A DNA stretch of 36,780 nt from Pseudomonas sp. IPO3778. Its GTDB lineage: Bacteria > Pseudomonadota > Gammaproteobacteria > Pseudomonadales > Pseudomonadaceae. Position 1 is the first letter of the stretch. Every line of letters begins with the position of its first letter. Below the pieces are notes generated by a model. That model saw only the letters and a list, made by a program, of their open reading frames with translations, ran no database searches and was not told where the DNA came from. This document shows positions 8,136-16,386 of this stretch, piece by piece. Location: contig NZ_JACARC010000062.1 in assembly GCF_013386825.1 (NCBI RefSeq), positions 1-36,780 of the forward strand, in the 5' to 3' direction. A program made the position numbers and the translations under genes.

Positions 8136-8225
8136 TGTGGGAGCTGGCTTGCCTGCGATAGCGGAGTGTCATTGCCGGGGATGCTGGCTGATACACCGCT
8201 AATCGCAGGCAAGCCAGCTCCCACA
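8136..8225. repeat. REPIN, second sequence type
   Basis: The outer arms TGTGGGAGCTGGCTTGCCTG (8136-8155) and CAGGCAAGCCAGCTCCCACA (8206-8225) are exact reverse complements and the inner parts pair imperfectly. This core (AGCTGGCTTGCCTGCGAT) differs from the AGCGGGCTTGCTCGCG type at 4080, so it belongs to a different REP group. It separates the convergent prmB and the unknown coiled-coil protein gene. Confidence 0.9.
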
Positions 8226-8250
8226 TTTGTATCCGGTTTCTGCAGAAGGA

Positions 8251-9054
8251 TTACCGATGTGTCGCAATCCAGATCAACAACCCCGCCTGAAACACGGTAA
8301 ACGCCACCAGGCAGGTAATCGTGAAGCGCAACCCGCTGTCTTCGCGCTTGAACTTGGTGACCTTTTCCTCTTCCTTGCGCAGCTTCACTTCCTGCTCCGC
8401 CAGGTTCTGCTCGGCCTGTTGCAGCATCTGCGCCGCTTCCAGAATTTCCACAAACTGCAGCTTTTCAGTGTTCCAGCTGTCCAGCACATCGCTGACCTTG
8501 CCGGGCTGCACGTTGCCCTTCAAATGCTGGACATCGGCATACGCCACATCAAACCCCTGGATGCGCAGGAAGTGATCCCGCCGCAGGCGCGTGGCTTCAT
8601 TCAGTGCGTCCTTGTTGGCCAGGTCAACGCCGTCGACGCGATAGTGCGACCACTTCTTTTTCGCCCATGCGGCGCCCTGGGCCACCAGGAAACGCCCGAT
8701 GCCGCGGTTTGCCGGTTCGATCTCCAGGCTGTTGCCCGGACCGAAATGCACCCGCTGGGTGGTGTGGTCGACCCAGATATCCAGGTGGTTCTGTTCCCGG
8801 CGCACCCGCTGGCCAGGCAATTGAATGACCATGCGCAGCAGGCTGTTGTCTTTGTTATTGCGTTCGGCCCAGCCAAATTGCACAAAGCGCAGGGGCCGTA
8901 CGCCGGTGGCGCGGTCGGTGGCCAACGGGGCCAGGCGCAGCATCTTGAAATGTTCGGCCTGTACCTCCGCCCACGGTAACGCGGCCGATGCGGCGGCCTC
9001 GGTTTCTGCCGTGGTCTCGGCGGTTGATTCGGGTGTTGCTTCGGTGTTCGTCAT
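8251..9054 (-). CDS. Unknown protein with coiled coil and C-terminal membrane anchor
   Basis: 267 residues. Residues 1-27 are rich in Thr, Glu and Ala and probably disordered. Residues about 28-200 look globular without a motif I can name. About 205-242 is a heptad-like charged stretch (LQQAEQNLAEQEVKLRKEEE) predicted as coiled coil, and 246-264 is one hydrophobic helix near the C-terminus, so the protein may be tail-anchored with its bulk in the cytoplasm. It appears to be conserved in Pseudomonas next to prmB and aroC, as I recall. No function can be stated. Confidence 0.7.
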   Translation of the reverse strand: MTNTEATPESTAETTAETEAAASAALPWAEVQAEHFKMLRLAPLATDRATGVRPLRFVQFGWAERNNKDNSLLRMVIQLPGQRVRREQNHLDIWVDHTTQRVHFGPGNSLEIEPANRGIGRFLVAQGAAWAKKKWSHYRVDGVDLANKDALNEATRLRRDHFLRIQGFDVAYADVQHLKGNVQPGKVSDVLDSWNTEKLQFVEILEAAQMLQQAEQNLAEQEVKLRKEEEKVTKFKREDSGLRFTITCLVAFTVFQAGLLIWIATHR

Positions 9055-9154
9055 TCGGCGCGATCCTGTCCAAGCTCTGCGGGCCGACAGGCTTTTTGCT
9101 GTCGACCCATGGCTTATCGGCCGTTTTACTCAGGACTGGAGGGGCAATACTCGC

Positions 9155-10117
9155 TTAACTGGCGCGAAGTCCGTCGATAAAGCGAACCAGGCGCGTGCCC
9201 AGTTCGGCAGCCAGCGGCAACTGTGGGTCGTTATAGGATTCCAATTGCTGCTTCACGTCATTGGGCACGATGCGCATCACGTGGTTCATGCCCTCGATCA
9301 CCGTCAACTCGGCGTCCGGCTTGGCCTTCTGCAGTTGTTGCGCATCGGCCACGCCGACTTGCAGGTCGTTGGTACCCTGGACGATCAGTGCCGGCATTTT
9401 CAGTTTGGCAAAGGCCGCCGACGGATCGGCGCGGAACAGGCTGATCAGGTAAGGCTGCACGCTGGGTCGGAAAATGCCCTCAAGCGGCGTGGGCACATCG
9501 GCATCCACCTGGCCGGCCTTGAGGTGGTCGAGAATCTGGTTGCTGCGCAGTAACAGCGCGGGCGGCATGTGGTCGGCCAGTTGCTGGCGAATCACCTGGT
9601 CCACCGGGCGGGCGCTGCCGGACAGGGAAATCACCCCGGCCGGATCGAGCTGTGGGGCGGCGAGGGCGGCCACCAGCGCACCTTCGCTGTGGCCCAGCAC
9701 AATCAACGGGCCCATGCGCGGGTCGGCCTTGAGCAACTTGCCCCAGGCCACGGCGTCGGAGACGTAGGCGTCCAGGGTCAGGTTGCGTTCATCAGGGGTG
9801 GCGGCCAGGCTGGCGGCCACGCCGCGCTTGTCGTAGCGCACGCTGGCGATGTTGTGTTTGGCCAGTACCCAGGCCAGGCGCTTGAGGCTGTCATTGCGCG
9901 CGCCGTCGGCACTGTTGCCGTTGCGGTCGGTGGGTCCGGAGCCGGCAATGATCAGCACCACCGGCACAGGCTTGTCGGATTTGGGCAATAACAGCGAGCC
10001 AAACAGCTCGCCGCTGCCGGTGTCCAGGCTGATGGGCCGTTGCAGCACGACAGGGGAGGCGGCGAAGCCAAGGCTGGAAAACAGGGTAAGGGTCAAAAGC
10101 AGAACTCGCAGCATCAT
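9155..10117 (-). CDS. Exported alpha/beta hydrolase
   Basis: 320 residues. The N-terminus is a signal peptide (MMLRVLLLTLTLFSSLGFAA, cleavage probably after about residue 20). The alpha/beta hydrolase fold shows the oxyanion segment IIAGSGPTDRNG, the nucleophile elbow GHSEG (Ser at about 144), the acid in VQGTNDLQV and the histidine in EGMNHVMRI. GSGPTDRNGN is typical of the serine aminopeptidase/S9-like hydrolases of this type. It is probably a periplasmic esterase or peptidase; substrate unknown. The ATG at 10115-10117 or the next codon can start it. It is divergent from aroC. Confidence 0.85.
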   Translation of the reverse strand: MMLRVLLLTLTLFSSLGFAASPVVLQRPISLDTGSGELFGSLLLPKSDKPVPVVLIIAGSGPTDRNGNSADGARNDSLKRLAWVLAKHNIASVRYDKRGVAASLAATPDERNLTLDAYVSDAVAWGKLLKADPRMGPLIVLGHSEGALVAALAAPQLDPAGVISLSGSARPVDQVIRQQLADHMPPALLLRSNQILDHLKAGQVDADVPTPLEGIFRPSVQPYLISLFRADPSAAFAKLKMPALIVQGTNDLQVGVADAQQLQKAKPDAELTVIEGMNHVMRIVPNDVKQQLESYNDPQLPLAAELGTRLVRFIDGLRAS

Positions 10118-10175
10118 CGCGCCATCATGAGGAAGGTGCCGGTTGGACCAACGTCTACCGGTAAGGTTTCGAGGA

Positions 10176-10203
10176 TGAACTAGTCGGTTAGCCTGCGTAT
10201 ACT
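10176..10203 (+). promoter_or_regulatory. aroC: Candidate sigma-70 promoter of aroC
   Basis: TATACT at 10198-10203 is a good -10 match. TGAACT at 10176-10181, 16 bases upstream, is a partial -35. It lies 58 bases before the aroC start in a 143-base divergent spacer. Judged by eye only. Confidence 0.35.
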
Positions 10204-10260
10204 GGCCGCCTTAAGTTATTACGGTTGACTTGATTCAACTGATTTCACGGAGCGCCCTGC

Positions 10261-11352
10261 ATGTCCGGCAATACCTACGGCAAGCTGTTCACTGTTACCA
10301 CCGCGGGCGAAAGCCATGGCCCGGCGTTGGTCGCCATTGTCGACGGCTGCCCGCCGGGCCTAGAGGTGTCCCTGGAAGACCTGCAGCGTGACCTCGACCG
10401 CCGCAAGCCCGGCACCAGCCGCCACACCACCCAGCGCCAGGAGGCCGACGAAGTCGAAATCCTCTCCGGCGTGTTCGAAGGCCGCACCACCGGCTGCGCC
10501 ATCGGCCTGCTGATTCGCAACACCGACCAGAAGTCCAAGGACTACTCGGCGATCAAGGACCTGTTCCGCCCGGCCCACGCCGACTACACCTACCACCACA
10601 AATACGGCGAGCGCGACTACCGTGGCGGTGGCCGCAGTTCGGCGCGGGAAACCGCGATGCGCGTGGCAGCCGGTGCAATTGCCAAGAAATACCTCGCGAC
10701 CCAGGGCATCGTGATTCGTGGCTACATGAGCCAGCTGGGCCCGATCGAAATCCCGTTCAAGACCTGGGACAGCGTCGAAGACAACGCCTTCTTCTGCCCC
10801 GATCCGGACAAGGTGCCGGAACTGGAAGCCTATATGGACCAGTTGCGCCGCGACCAGGATTCCGTCGGCGCGAAAATCACCGTGGTGGCCGAAGGCGTGA
10901 TGCCGGGCCTGGGCGAGCCGATCTTCGACCGCCTCGACGCCGAACTGGCCCACGCGCTGATGAGCATCAACGCGGTCAAGGGTGTGGAAATCGGCGCCGG
11001 TTTCGCCTGCGTGGCCCAGCGCGGCACCGAGCACCGTGACGAGATGACCCCCGAAGGTTTCCTCAGTAACAACGCCGGCGGCATTCTCGGGGGCATCTCC
11101 TCCGGCCAGCCGATCGTTGCGCACCTGGCCCTCAAGCCAACGTCCAGCATCACCACGCCGGGCCGTTCGATTGATGTGCACGGAAACCCGGTGGACGTTA
11201 TCACCAAGGGCCGTCACGACCCCTGCGTCGGCATCCGCGCCACGCCGATTGCCGAGGCAATGATGGCCATCGTTTTGATGGACCACCTGCTGCGCCATCG
11301 CGGGCAAAACGCCGATGTGAAGGTCAGTACGCCGGTGTTGGGCCAGCTGTGA
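10261..11352 (+). CDS. aroC: Chorismate synthase
   Basis: 363 residues, the usual length. It makes chorismate from 5-enolpyruvylshikimate-3-phosphate with reduced FMN, the last common step to aromatic amino acids, folate and quinones. Family signatures are seen: GESHG near the N-terminus, GGGRSSARET at about 121-130, GGILGGISSGQPI at about 274-286 and GRHDPC near 319. CGGAG precedes the ATG. The REP element follows directly after the stop, before the MFS gene. Confidence 0.97.
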   Translation: MSGNTYGKLFTVTTAGESHGPALVAIVDGCPPGLEVSLEDLQRDLDRRKPGTSRHTTQRQEADEVEILSGVFEGRTTGCAIGLLIRNTDQKSKDYSAIKDLFRPAHADYTYHHKYGERDYRGGGRSSARETAMRVAAGAIAKKYLATQGIVIRGYMSQLGPIEIPFKTWDSVEDNAFFCPDPDKVPELEAYMDQLRRDQDSVGAKITVVAEGVMPGLGEPIFDRLDAELAHALMSINAVKGVEIGAGFACVAQRGTEHRDEMTPEGFLSNNAGGILGGISSGQPIVAHLALKPTSSITTPGRSIDVHGNPVDVITKGRHDPCVGIRATPIAEAMMAIVLMDHLLRHRGQNADVKVSTPVLGQL

Positions 11353-11358
11353 CGGTGT

Positions 11359-11488
11359 GTGGCGAGCGAGCTTGCTCGCGCTGGGCTGCCAAGCGGCCCC
11401 AAAGCCTGCAACCCGGTATTACCTGGAGAAATGCGGCGCTTCCAGTGGGGCCGCTTCGCGACCCAGCGCGAGCAAGCTCGCTCGCCAC
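11359..11488. repeat. Long imperfect REP palindrome, third sequence type
   Basis: The arm GTGGCGAGCGAGCTTGCTCG (from 11359) is mirrored by CGAGCAAGCTCGCTCGCCAC (to 11488), with further pairing inside (GCTGGG, GCGGCCCC / GGGGCCGC) and a loop of about 45 bases. The REP core type GTGGCGAGCGAGCTTGCTCGC differs from the two other types in the window. It fills nearly the whole spacer between aroC and the MFS gene. Confidence 0.88.
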
Positions 11489-11497
11489 CCGCCACTT

Positions 11498-12652
11498 ATG
11501 CTGACGGAAGCACTCCCGTACTGGCGACTCTCCAGCTTCTACCTGTTCTATTTCGCCCTGCTGGGGGCGACGGCGCCGTTCCTGGCGCTGTACTTCGATC
11601 ACCTGGGGTTCTCCAGTTCGCGCATCGGCGAGCTGGTGGCCATCCCCATGCTGATGCGCTGCGTGGCCCCCAACCTGTGGGGCTGGCTGGGGGATTACAC
11701 CGGCCGGCGCCTGGCCATCGTGCGTGTCGGCGCGCTGTGCACCCTGGTGAGCTTCTCGCTGATCTTTGTCAGCAAGACCTACGCCTGGCTGGCGCTGGTG
11801 ATGGCCTTGCACGCGTTCTTCTGGCACGCGGTGCTGCCGCAGTTTGAGGTCATTACCCTCGCGCATTTGCAGGGCCAGACCTCGCGCTACAGCCAGGTGC
11901 GGTTGTGGGGCTCCATCGGGTTTATCCTTACCGTGGTGATCATGGGCCGCCTGTTCGACGGGCTGAGCCTGGACATCTACCCGGTGGTGGTCGTGGTGAT
12001 CATGGCGGGCATCATCGGCGCCAGCCTCTGGGTGCCCAATGCGCAGCCGTTGAACCAGGGTAACCGCCTGGCCGGTGACGGCTTTTTGCGTCAACTGCGC
12101 AGCCCCGGCGTACTGGCGTTTTATGCCTGCGTGGCGCTGATGCAGATGAGCCATGGCCCGTACTACACCTTCCTCACGTTGCACCTCGAACACCTGGGTT
12201 ACAGCCGGGGTGTGATCGGCATGCTGTGGGCTTTGGGCGTGGTCGCGGAAGTGTTGATGTTCCTGGCCATGAGCCGGATCCTCACGCGCTTTTCGGTACG
12301 CCGGGTGCTGATGGCGAGTTTCCTGCTGGCGGCGCTGCGCTGGCTGCTGCTGGGCTCGTTCGCGGAATTCTTCTGGGTGCTGTTGCTGGCGCAGGTGATG
12401 CACGCCGCGACCTTCGGCAGTTTTCACGCAGCGGCCATCCAGTTTGTACAGCGCAGCTTTGGTGCTCGCCAGCAGGGCCAGGGCCAGGCACTGTATGCCG
12501 CGCTGGCCGGCACCGGCGGTGCGTTGGGCGCACTCTATTCCGGTTATAGCTGGAACCTGCTGGGGCCGACCCTGACCTTCAGCATTGCCAGCCTTGCGGC
12601 TCTGGCCGCCGCCCTAATCATTGGCATTCGATTGCAAGAGGAGCGGCCATGA
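11498..12652 (+). CDS. MFS transporter (MFS_1-like, HcaT/NupG-like group)
   Basis: 385 residues with about 12 hydrophobic segments. The N-terminus LPYWRLSSFYLFYFALLGAT and the motif GWLGDYTGRR after helix 2 place it in the MFS_1-like group that includes 3-phenylpropionate and nucleoside permeases. The start is ATG 11498, where homologues begin; the frame is open through the upstream repeat but that part is REP sequence. No Shine-Dalgarno sequence is visible, since the REP ends 9 bases before the ATG. In P. aeruginosa, as I recall, the equivalent gene lies between aroC and the methionine-salvage genes, so a salvage-related or thiopurine-type substrate is possible but unproven. Confidence 0.85.
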   Translation: MLTEALPYWRLSSFYLFYFALLGATAPFLALYFDHLGFSSSRIGELVAIPMLMRCVAPNLWGWLGDYTGRRLAIVRVGALCTLVSFSLIFVSKTYAWLALVMALHAFFWHAVLPQFEVITLAHLQGQTSRYSQVRLWGSIGFILTVVIMGRLFDGLSLDIYPVVVVVIMAGIIGASLWVPNAQPLNQGNRLAGDGFLRQLRSPGVLAFYACVALMQMSHGPYYTFLTLHLEHLGYSRGVIGMLWALGVVAEVLMFLAMSRILTRFSVRRVLMASFLLAALRWLLLGSFAEFFWVLLLAQVMHAATFGSFHAAAIQFVQRSFGARQQGQGQALYAALAGTGGALGALYSGYSWNLLGPTLTFSIASLAALAAALIIGIRLQEERP

Positions 12653-12680
12653 GCCGCTCCCGTGACAGAGGAAGAGTTTG

Positions 12681-13226
12681 ATGAGCTATCTCGCGGTTTA
12701 CCACGTCTCCACCCCCGATACCCCGAACAAGGTGCTGACGCATCAGGACGATATCGTTTCGACCCTGGCCGAGCTGGGCGTGGGCTTCGACCGCTGGCAG
12801 GCCGCCACCCGGCTTGAGGCGGGTGCCAGTGAGGGTGAGATCATCGCGGCCTACCAGGTGCCCATCGACACACTGATGACCGAGCGCGGTTACACCCACG
12901 TCGATGTGGTCAGCGTCAGCAACGACCACCCGCAGAAAGCCGAACTGCGCGCCGAGCGGCTCGACGAACACCGCATGGCGCAAGACCACGTACGCTTCTT
13001 CGTCGCCGGTCGTGGGCTGTTTACCTTGCACATCGACGACTATGTGTACGCGGTGTTCTGCGAGAAAAACGACCTGATCTCGGTGCCGGCCGGTATCGCA
13101 CACTGGTTTGATATGGGGGAGAACCCGCACTTTGTGGTGATCCGCCTGTTCAACCGCGCGCACGGGCTGGCGGTCAATCTGACCGGCGACGCGATCGCCG
13201 AGGCTTTCCCCCGGCTCGACGACTGA
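12681..13226 (+). CDS. mtnD: Acireductone dioxygenase homologue with altered metal site
   Basis: 181 residues from ATG 12681, with AGAGGAAG upstream; a TTG three bases earlier is less likely. The cupin fold sequence is clearly ARD (VSSVSNDHP-like region, VRFFVAGRGLFTLHIDD, VPAGIAHWFDMG, IRLF). Active ARD binds Fe2+ or Ni2+ through HxH, Glu and a later His. Here the segment reads EHRMAQDHVRFF where relatives have EHRHGEDEVRFF: the first His and the later His (IAHWF) remain, the second His is Met, and the Glu is His. The codons (CAC CGC ATG GCG CAA GAC CAC) are unambiguous. mtnB and mtnC, which usually flank mtnD, are absent. Activity as classical ARD is doubtful. Confidence 0.8.
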   Translation: MSYLAVYHVSTPDTPNKVLTHQDDIVSTLAELGVGFDRWQAATRLEAGASEGEIIAAYQVPIDTLMTERGYTHVDVVSVSNDHPQKAELRAERLDEHRMAQDHVRFFVAGRGLFTLHIDDYVYAVFCEKNDLISVPAGIAHWFDMGENPHFVVIRLFNRAHGLAVNLTGDAIAEAFPRLDD

Positions 13227-13301
13227 GTGACCCGCACAGCCTCCTGAATAGGGGGCTGCTATAAAGTGCAACCCATACAAGTTGGAAATTGTTGTGGGAA
13301 A

Positions 13302-13315
13302 AAACTTATAAGTTT
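13302..13315. promoter_or_regulatory. Perfect 14-bp palindrome upstream of the LuxR-type gene
   Basis: AAACTTATAAGTTT is its own reverse complement and lies 142 bases before the ATG of the HTH-only LuxR protein, in the AT-rich spacer 13227-13457. LuxR-type regulators bind symmetrical boxes with CT near one end and AG near the other, which this fits, so it may be an operator for this protein or another regulator. Confidence 0.4.
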
Positions 13316-13457
13316 GTGAGCAACACCTGTTTCTCGCTGGCCTTACTTAATACTTCCACTCTTTGTGTAACTCTCTCTGGTCTCAGTATTTATTCGCCTG
13401 TCAATAGGAGTAATCCGAATACGGGCGCTACTAGACCAGAAGAAGAGAGAGGCACCC

Positions 13458-13733
13458 ATGAGCGGTCCAGAGCCACTGGAACAGCCGTCCGAGGAATCTG
13501 ACAACAGTAGCAAGCGGCGTGCAGAGTTGCTGTCAGGCAAACCCCTGACCCCAAAGGAGCGGGAAATCCTGCGCTGGGCCTCTGAAGGCAAGACGGTCTG
13601 GGAAATCAGCAAGATTCGTTCAATCTCCCAAGCCACAGTGAAGTTTCACCTGCGTAACATCTACGGCAAATTGCAGGTGACTAACCGGGTTCAAGCGGTG
13701 AACGAGGCGATCAAACAGGGTTTATGCCAATAA
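13458..13733 (+). CDS. LuxR-type regulator consisting only of the HTH domain
   Basis: 91 residues. Residues about 28-91 are a complete LuxR C-terminal HTH: LTPKEREILRWASEGKTVWE, then ISQATVKFHLRNIYGKLQVT and NRVQAVNEAI. The KTVWEIS and VKFHLRNI pattern is closest to the DNA-binding part of quorum-sensing LuxR proteins such as LasR. No autoinducer-binding or receiver domain precedes it; the first 27 residues are polar and likely disordered. AGAGAGG precedes the ATG. There is no luxI gene in the window. It probably binds DNA without a ligand domain, or antagonises longer LuxR proteins. Confidence 0.85.
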   Translation: MSGPEPLEQPSEESDNSSKRRAELLSGKPLTPKEREILRWASEGKTVWEISKIRSISQATVKFHLRNIYGKLQVTNRVQAVNEAIKQGLCQ

Positions 13734-13767
13734 AAAAAGGTCGTGATGCGCAACGGCACCACGACCT
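13732..13767 (-). terminator. Intrinsic terminator of the DUF3509 gene
   Basis: The stem AGGTCGTG (13738-13745) / CACGACCT (13760-13767) is followed on the minus strand by seven T (complement of the A run 13732-13738). It lies between the convergent luxR-type and DUF3509 genes. On the plus strand no T run follows, so it mainly serves the minus-strand gene. Confidence 0.8.
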
Positions 13768-13787
13768 GTTCGGGTCCTGCATGACGG

Positions 13788-14066
13788 TCAAGCCGAATGA
13801 TAAGTCGGCAGGGCAAAGCGGTTCTGGCTTTGCAGCATCGAAATCTGCGGCAGGTCACTGGCTTGTTCAGCCAGGTCACGGCGAATGGCGCTGATGACCC
13901 ACGTCAGTTGATCGGCGGTGTGCAACTGCTGATAAGAGATCGAACGTTTGATCTGCTTGCCTTCGCTGTTACGCAAGGTCAGCAGGATGCCGCCATCAGG
14001 GCGCGCCTGGGTGGTGACGTCGAAATTGGCGAACACAGAAGAAAATTTATCTTGGATCAGGCTCAT
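13788..14066 (-). CDS. DUF3509 small protein
   Basis: 92 residues from ATG 14064-14066 (MSLIQDKFSSVFANFDV), with GGAG 8 bases upstream. The frame is open to 14387 but the extension is not protein-like. The layout (DGGILLTLRNSEGKQIKRSIS, then DLTWVISAIRRDLA-like segment) matches the DUF3509 family, which I know only from Pseudomonas and close relatives. It is a soluble alpha/beta protein by appearance, with no signal peptide. Function unknown; an intrinsic terminator follows. Confidence 0.75.
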   Translation of the reverse strand: MSLIQDKFSSVFANFDVTTQARPDGGILLTLRNSEGKQIKRSISYQQLHTADQLTWVISAIRRDLAEQASDLPQISMLQSQNRFALPTYHSA

Positions 14067-14463
14067 GTCTATCAGCTCCGTTAGCTCATGTTTTGCAGCG
14101 TGGAGTGATAGGTGCAGTGATTGTGCCAGCACTGACTGTCTTAAAAAGTTGTTATAAATCAACGTGTTGTGAAAATTTAGAGTTTTCGCTTTCGTGCAAT
14201 TTGCATGAATGGCCATCGTGCATCCTGCATTTTGCGGGGTTTTGCCAAGTGTTTCGCCGCTGGCAGGCGGAGCAGGTCTTCCATAGTGACCGCGTCGCCG
14301 GCCGGTAAATTCCTTTTCCTTTCGGGATACAAAACTTTTCAAATCCTGCGTGTACAGCCAAAGAAAGGCTGGCGTATTTTCCTGCAAGGCATTCGGCGCC
14401 GATATGACGGTGCAAAGGGTGCTTGAGGGTCATACGAACAATAAGAAAAAGGACGTTCCCGCC
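14067..14463. other. AT-rich spacer between divergent DUF3509 and acyl-CoA synthetase genes
   Basis: 397 bases, clearly richer in A and T than its surroundings, especially 14130-14190 and 14300-14350. It should hold both divergent promoters. I see TATAAA at 14153-14158-like elements but no convincing -35 partner, and no small gene with a good ribosome site. Confidence 0.5.
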
Positions 14464-16290
14464 ATGAACCACCCGCCGAGTGACATGATCACCTGGGGCA
14501 TGATGCTGCGTAAGGTGCCCGCCATAGTCCGTGCGCTGCCGCGATTGGTCCGCGGTATCCGCGTGGCCAACATCACCGACCCTGACCAGCCCTGTGGCCT
14601 GGGCTGGACCTTCGAAAACGCCGCTCAACGCAATCCCGATGGCGCTGCGTTGCTGTATGGCGACACCGTACTCAGCTACCGCCAGGCCAACCAGCAGGCC
14701 AACCGCATGGCCCATTACCTGCACCAGCAGGGCATCGGCAAGGGCGACGTGGTGGCATTGTTTATCGAGAACCGCCCCGAGTTGTTGCTCAGCGTGTTGG
14801 CCGTGGCCAAGCTGGGCGGCATTTGCGCGATGCTCAACACCTCGCAAACCCAGGCAGCGCTGGTACACAGCCTCAACCTGGTGACGCCGGTGGCGGTTGT
14901 GGTGGGCGCCGAGTTGGTCGGTGCCTATGAGGCCGTTCGCAGCCAAGTGGCAATCCACGCGGATAAAACCTGGTTTATCGCCGACCAGCAGCACACCCAC
15001 GTACCGCCAGGTTATGCAGACCTCATGGCCGCCAGTGCCGCATGCCCGGCAGAAAACCCTGCCAGCACCCAGCAGATCTTCTTCAACGATCCTTGCTTCT
15101 ATATCTACACCTCCGGCACCACCGGCTTGCCCAAGGCGGGCATTTTCAAGCACGGCCGCTGGATGAAGTCCTCGGCCAGTTTCGGCACCATCGCCCTGGA
15201 TATGGGCCCCGACGATGTCGTCTATTGCACCTTGCCGCTGTATCACGCCACCGGCCTGTGCGTGTGCTGGGGTTCGGCAATCGCCGGGGCGTCGGGGTTT
15301 GCCATTCGCCGCAAGTTCAGCGCCAGCCAGTTCTGGGATGACGTGCGCGGCTTCAACGCGACCACCCTGGGCTATGTCGGCGAGTTGTGCCGCTACCTGG
15401 TCGATCAGCCTGCCAGCGGGCAGGACCGTGACAACCCGGTGACGAAGATGATCGGCAACGGCCTGCGGCCCGGCGTTTGGGCCGAGTTCAAGCAGCGTTT
15501 TGGCGTCGATCACATCTGCGAGCTGTACGCCGCCAGCGACGGCAATATCGGCTTCACCAACGTGCTGAATTTCGACAACACCATCGGCTTTTCCCTGATG
15601 CACTGGGCGCTGGTGGACTACGCCCATGACAGCTGTGAGCCGATTCGCGGCAGTAACGGGTTTATGCGCGAGGTGCCGAAGGGCGGCCAGGGCCTGCTGC
15701 TGGCCAGGATCGATGACAAGGCGCCGTTCGACGGCTACACCGACCCCGAGAAAAACCGCAAAGTGGTGCTCAGCGATGTGTTCCAGAAGGGCGACCGCTA
15801 CTTCAACACCGGCGACCTGCTGCGCAATATCGGCTTCGGCCATGCCCAGTTCGTGGATCGGCTGGGGGACACCTACCGCTGGAAGGGCGAGAACGTATCC
15901 ACCACCGAAGTCGAAAACATCCTCTTGCAGCACCCGCAGATTTCCGAAGTGGTGGCCTACGGCGTGGAGATTGAAAACACCAATGGCCGTGCAGGCATGG
16001 CCGCCATCACGCCTGCCGAATCCCTGGCCGCCCTGGACATGCGCGAGTTGCTGACGTTTGCCCACGGGCAGTTGCCGGCGTATGCGGTGCCGTTGTTCCT
16101 GCGGATTAAAGTGAAGATGGAGACGACCGGCACCTTCAAATACCAGAAGGTGAAACTCAAGGAGGAGGCGTTCGACCCGCACAAGGCGGGTGACGATCCG
16201 ATCTTTGCCTGGCTGCCGGGGTCGGACAGCTACGTGCCCGTCACCGGGCAACTGCTGGCGGACATCCAGGCGGGCAAGTTCCGTTATTGA
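14464..16290 (+). CDS. Long-chain acyl-CoA synthetase (FATP-like)
   Basis: 608 residues. It should activate long-chain fatty acids with ATP and CoA at the membrane. The AMP-binding motif is YTSGTTGLPKAG (about 215-226), followed by PLYHATGLC, ELYAASDGNIGF, and the FNTGDLL and WKGENVSTTEVE motifs near 455-485. The ASDGN and DTYRWKGENVSTTEVE variants are those of the very-long-chain/FATP branch rather than FadD. The start is ATG 14464 with AAGGA 10 bases upstream; the open frame reaches 14350. It is not next to beta-oxidation genes. Chain-length preference cannot be read. Confidence 0.9.
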   Translation: MNHPPSDMITWGMMLRKVPAIVRALPRLVRGIRVANITDPDQPCGLGWTFENAAQRNPDGAALLYGDTVLSYRQANQQANRMAHYLHQQGIGKGDVVALFIENRPELLLSVLAVAKLGGICAMLNTSQTQAALVHSLNLVTPVAVVVGAELVGAYEAVRSQVAIHADKTWFIADQQHTHVPPGYADLMAASAACPAENPASTQQIFFNDPCFYIYTSGTTGLPKAGIFKHGRWMKSSASFGTIALDMGPDDVVYCTLPLYHATGLCVCWGSAIAGASGFAIRRKFSASQFWDDVRGFNATTLGYVGELCRYLVDQPASGQDRDNPVTKMIGNGLRPGVWAEFKQRFGVDHICELYAASDGNIGFTNVLNFDNTIGFSLMHWALVDYAHDSCEPIRGSNGFMREVPKGGQGLLLARIDDKAPFDGYTDPEKNRKVVLSDVFQKGDRYFNTGDLLRNIGFGHAQFVDRLGDTYRWKGENVSTTEVENILLQHPQISEVVAYGVEIENTNGRAGMAAITPAESLAALDMRELLTFAHGQLPAYAVPLFLRIKVKMETTGTFKYQKVKLKEEAFDPHKAGDDPIFAWLPGSDSYVPVTGQLLADIQAGKFRY

Positions 16291-16386
16291 TTCTGCCTAT
16301 CGCCGCTTTTGGGAAAAAAGGCATGACAGGGGGGAACTCCGTCGCGAGACTGGACGCCTTATGAAACACCAGACAAGGAGCCCCAC

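Noticed and set aside
13289..13501. 70-codon frame upstream of the LuxR-type gene
   Set aside because: It has no good ribosome site, overlaps the true start region in another frame and has non-coding composition.
14152..16251. Minus-strand open frame of 699 codons opposite the acyl-CoA synthetase gene
   Set aside because: Antisense shadow with no domain pattern; the plus strand carries all AMP-binding motifs.
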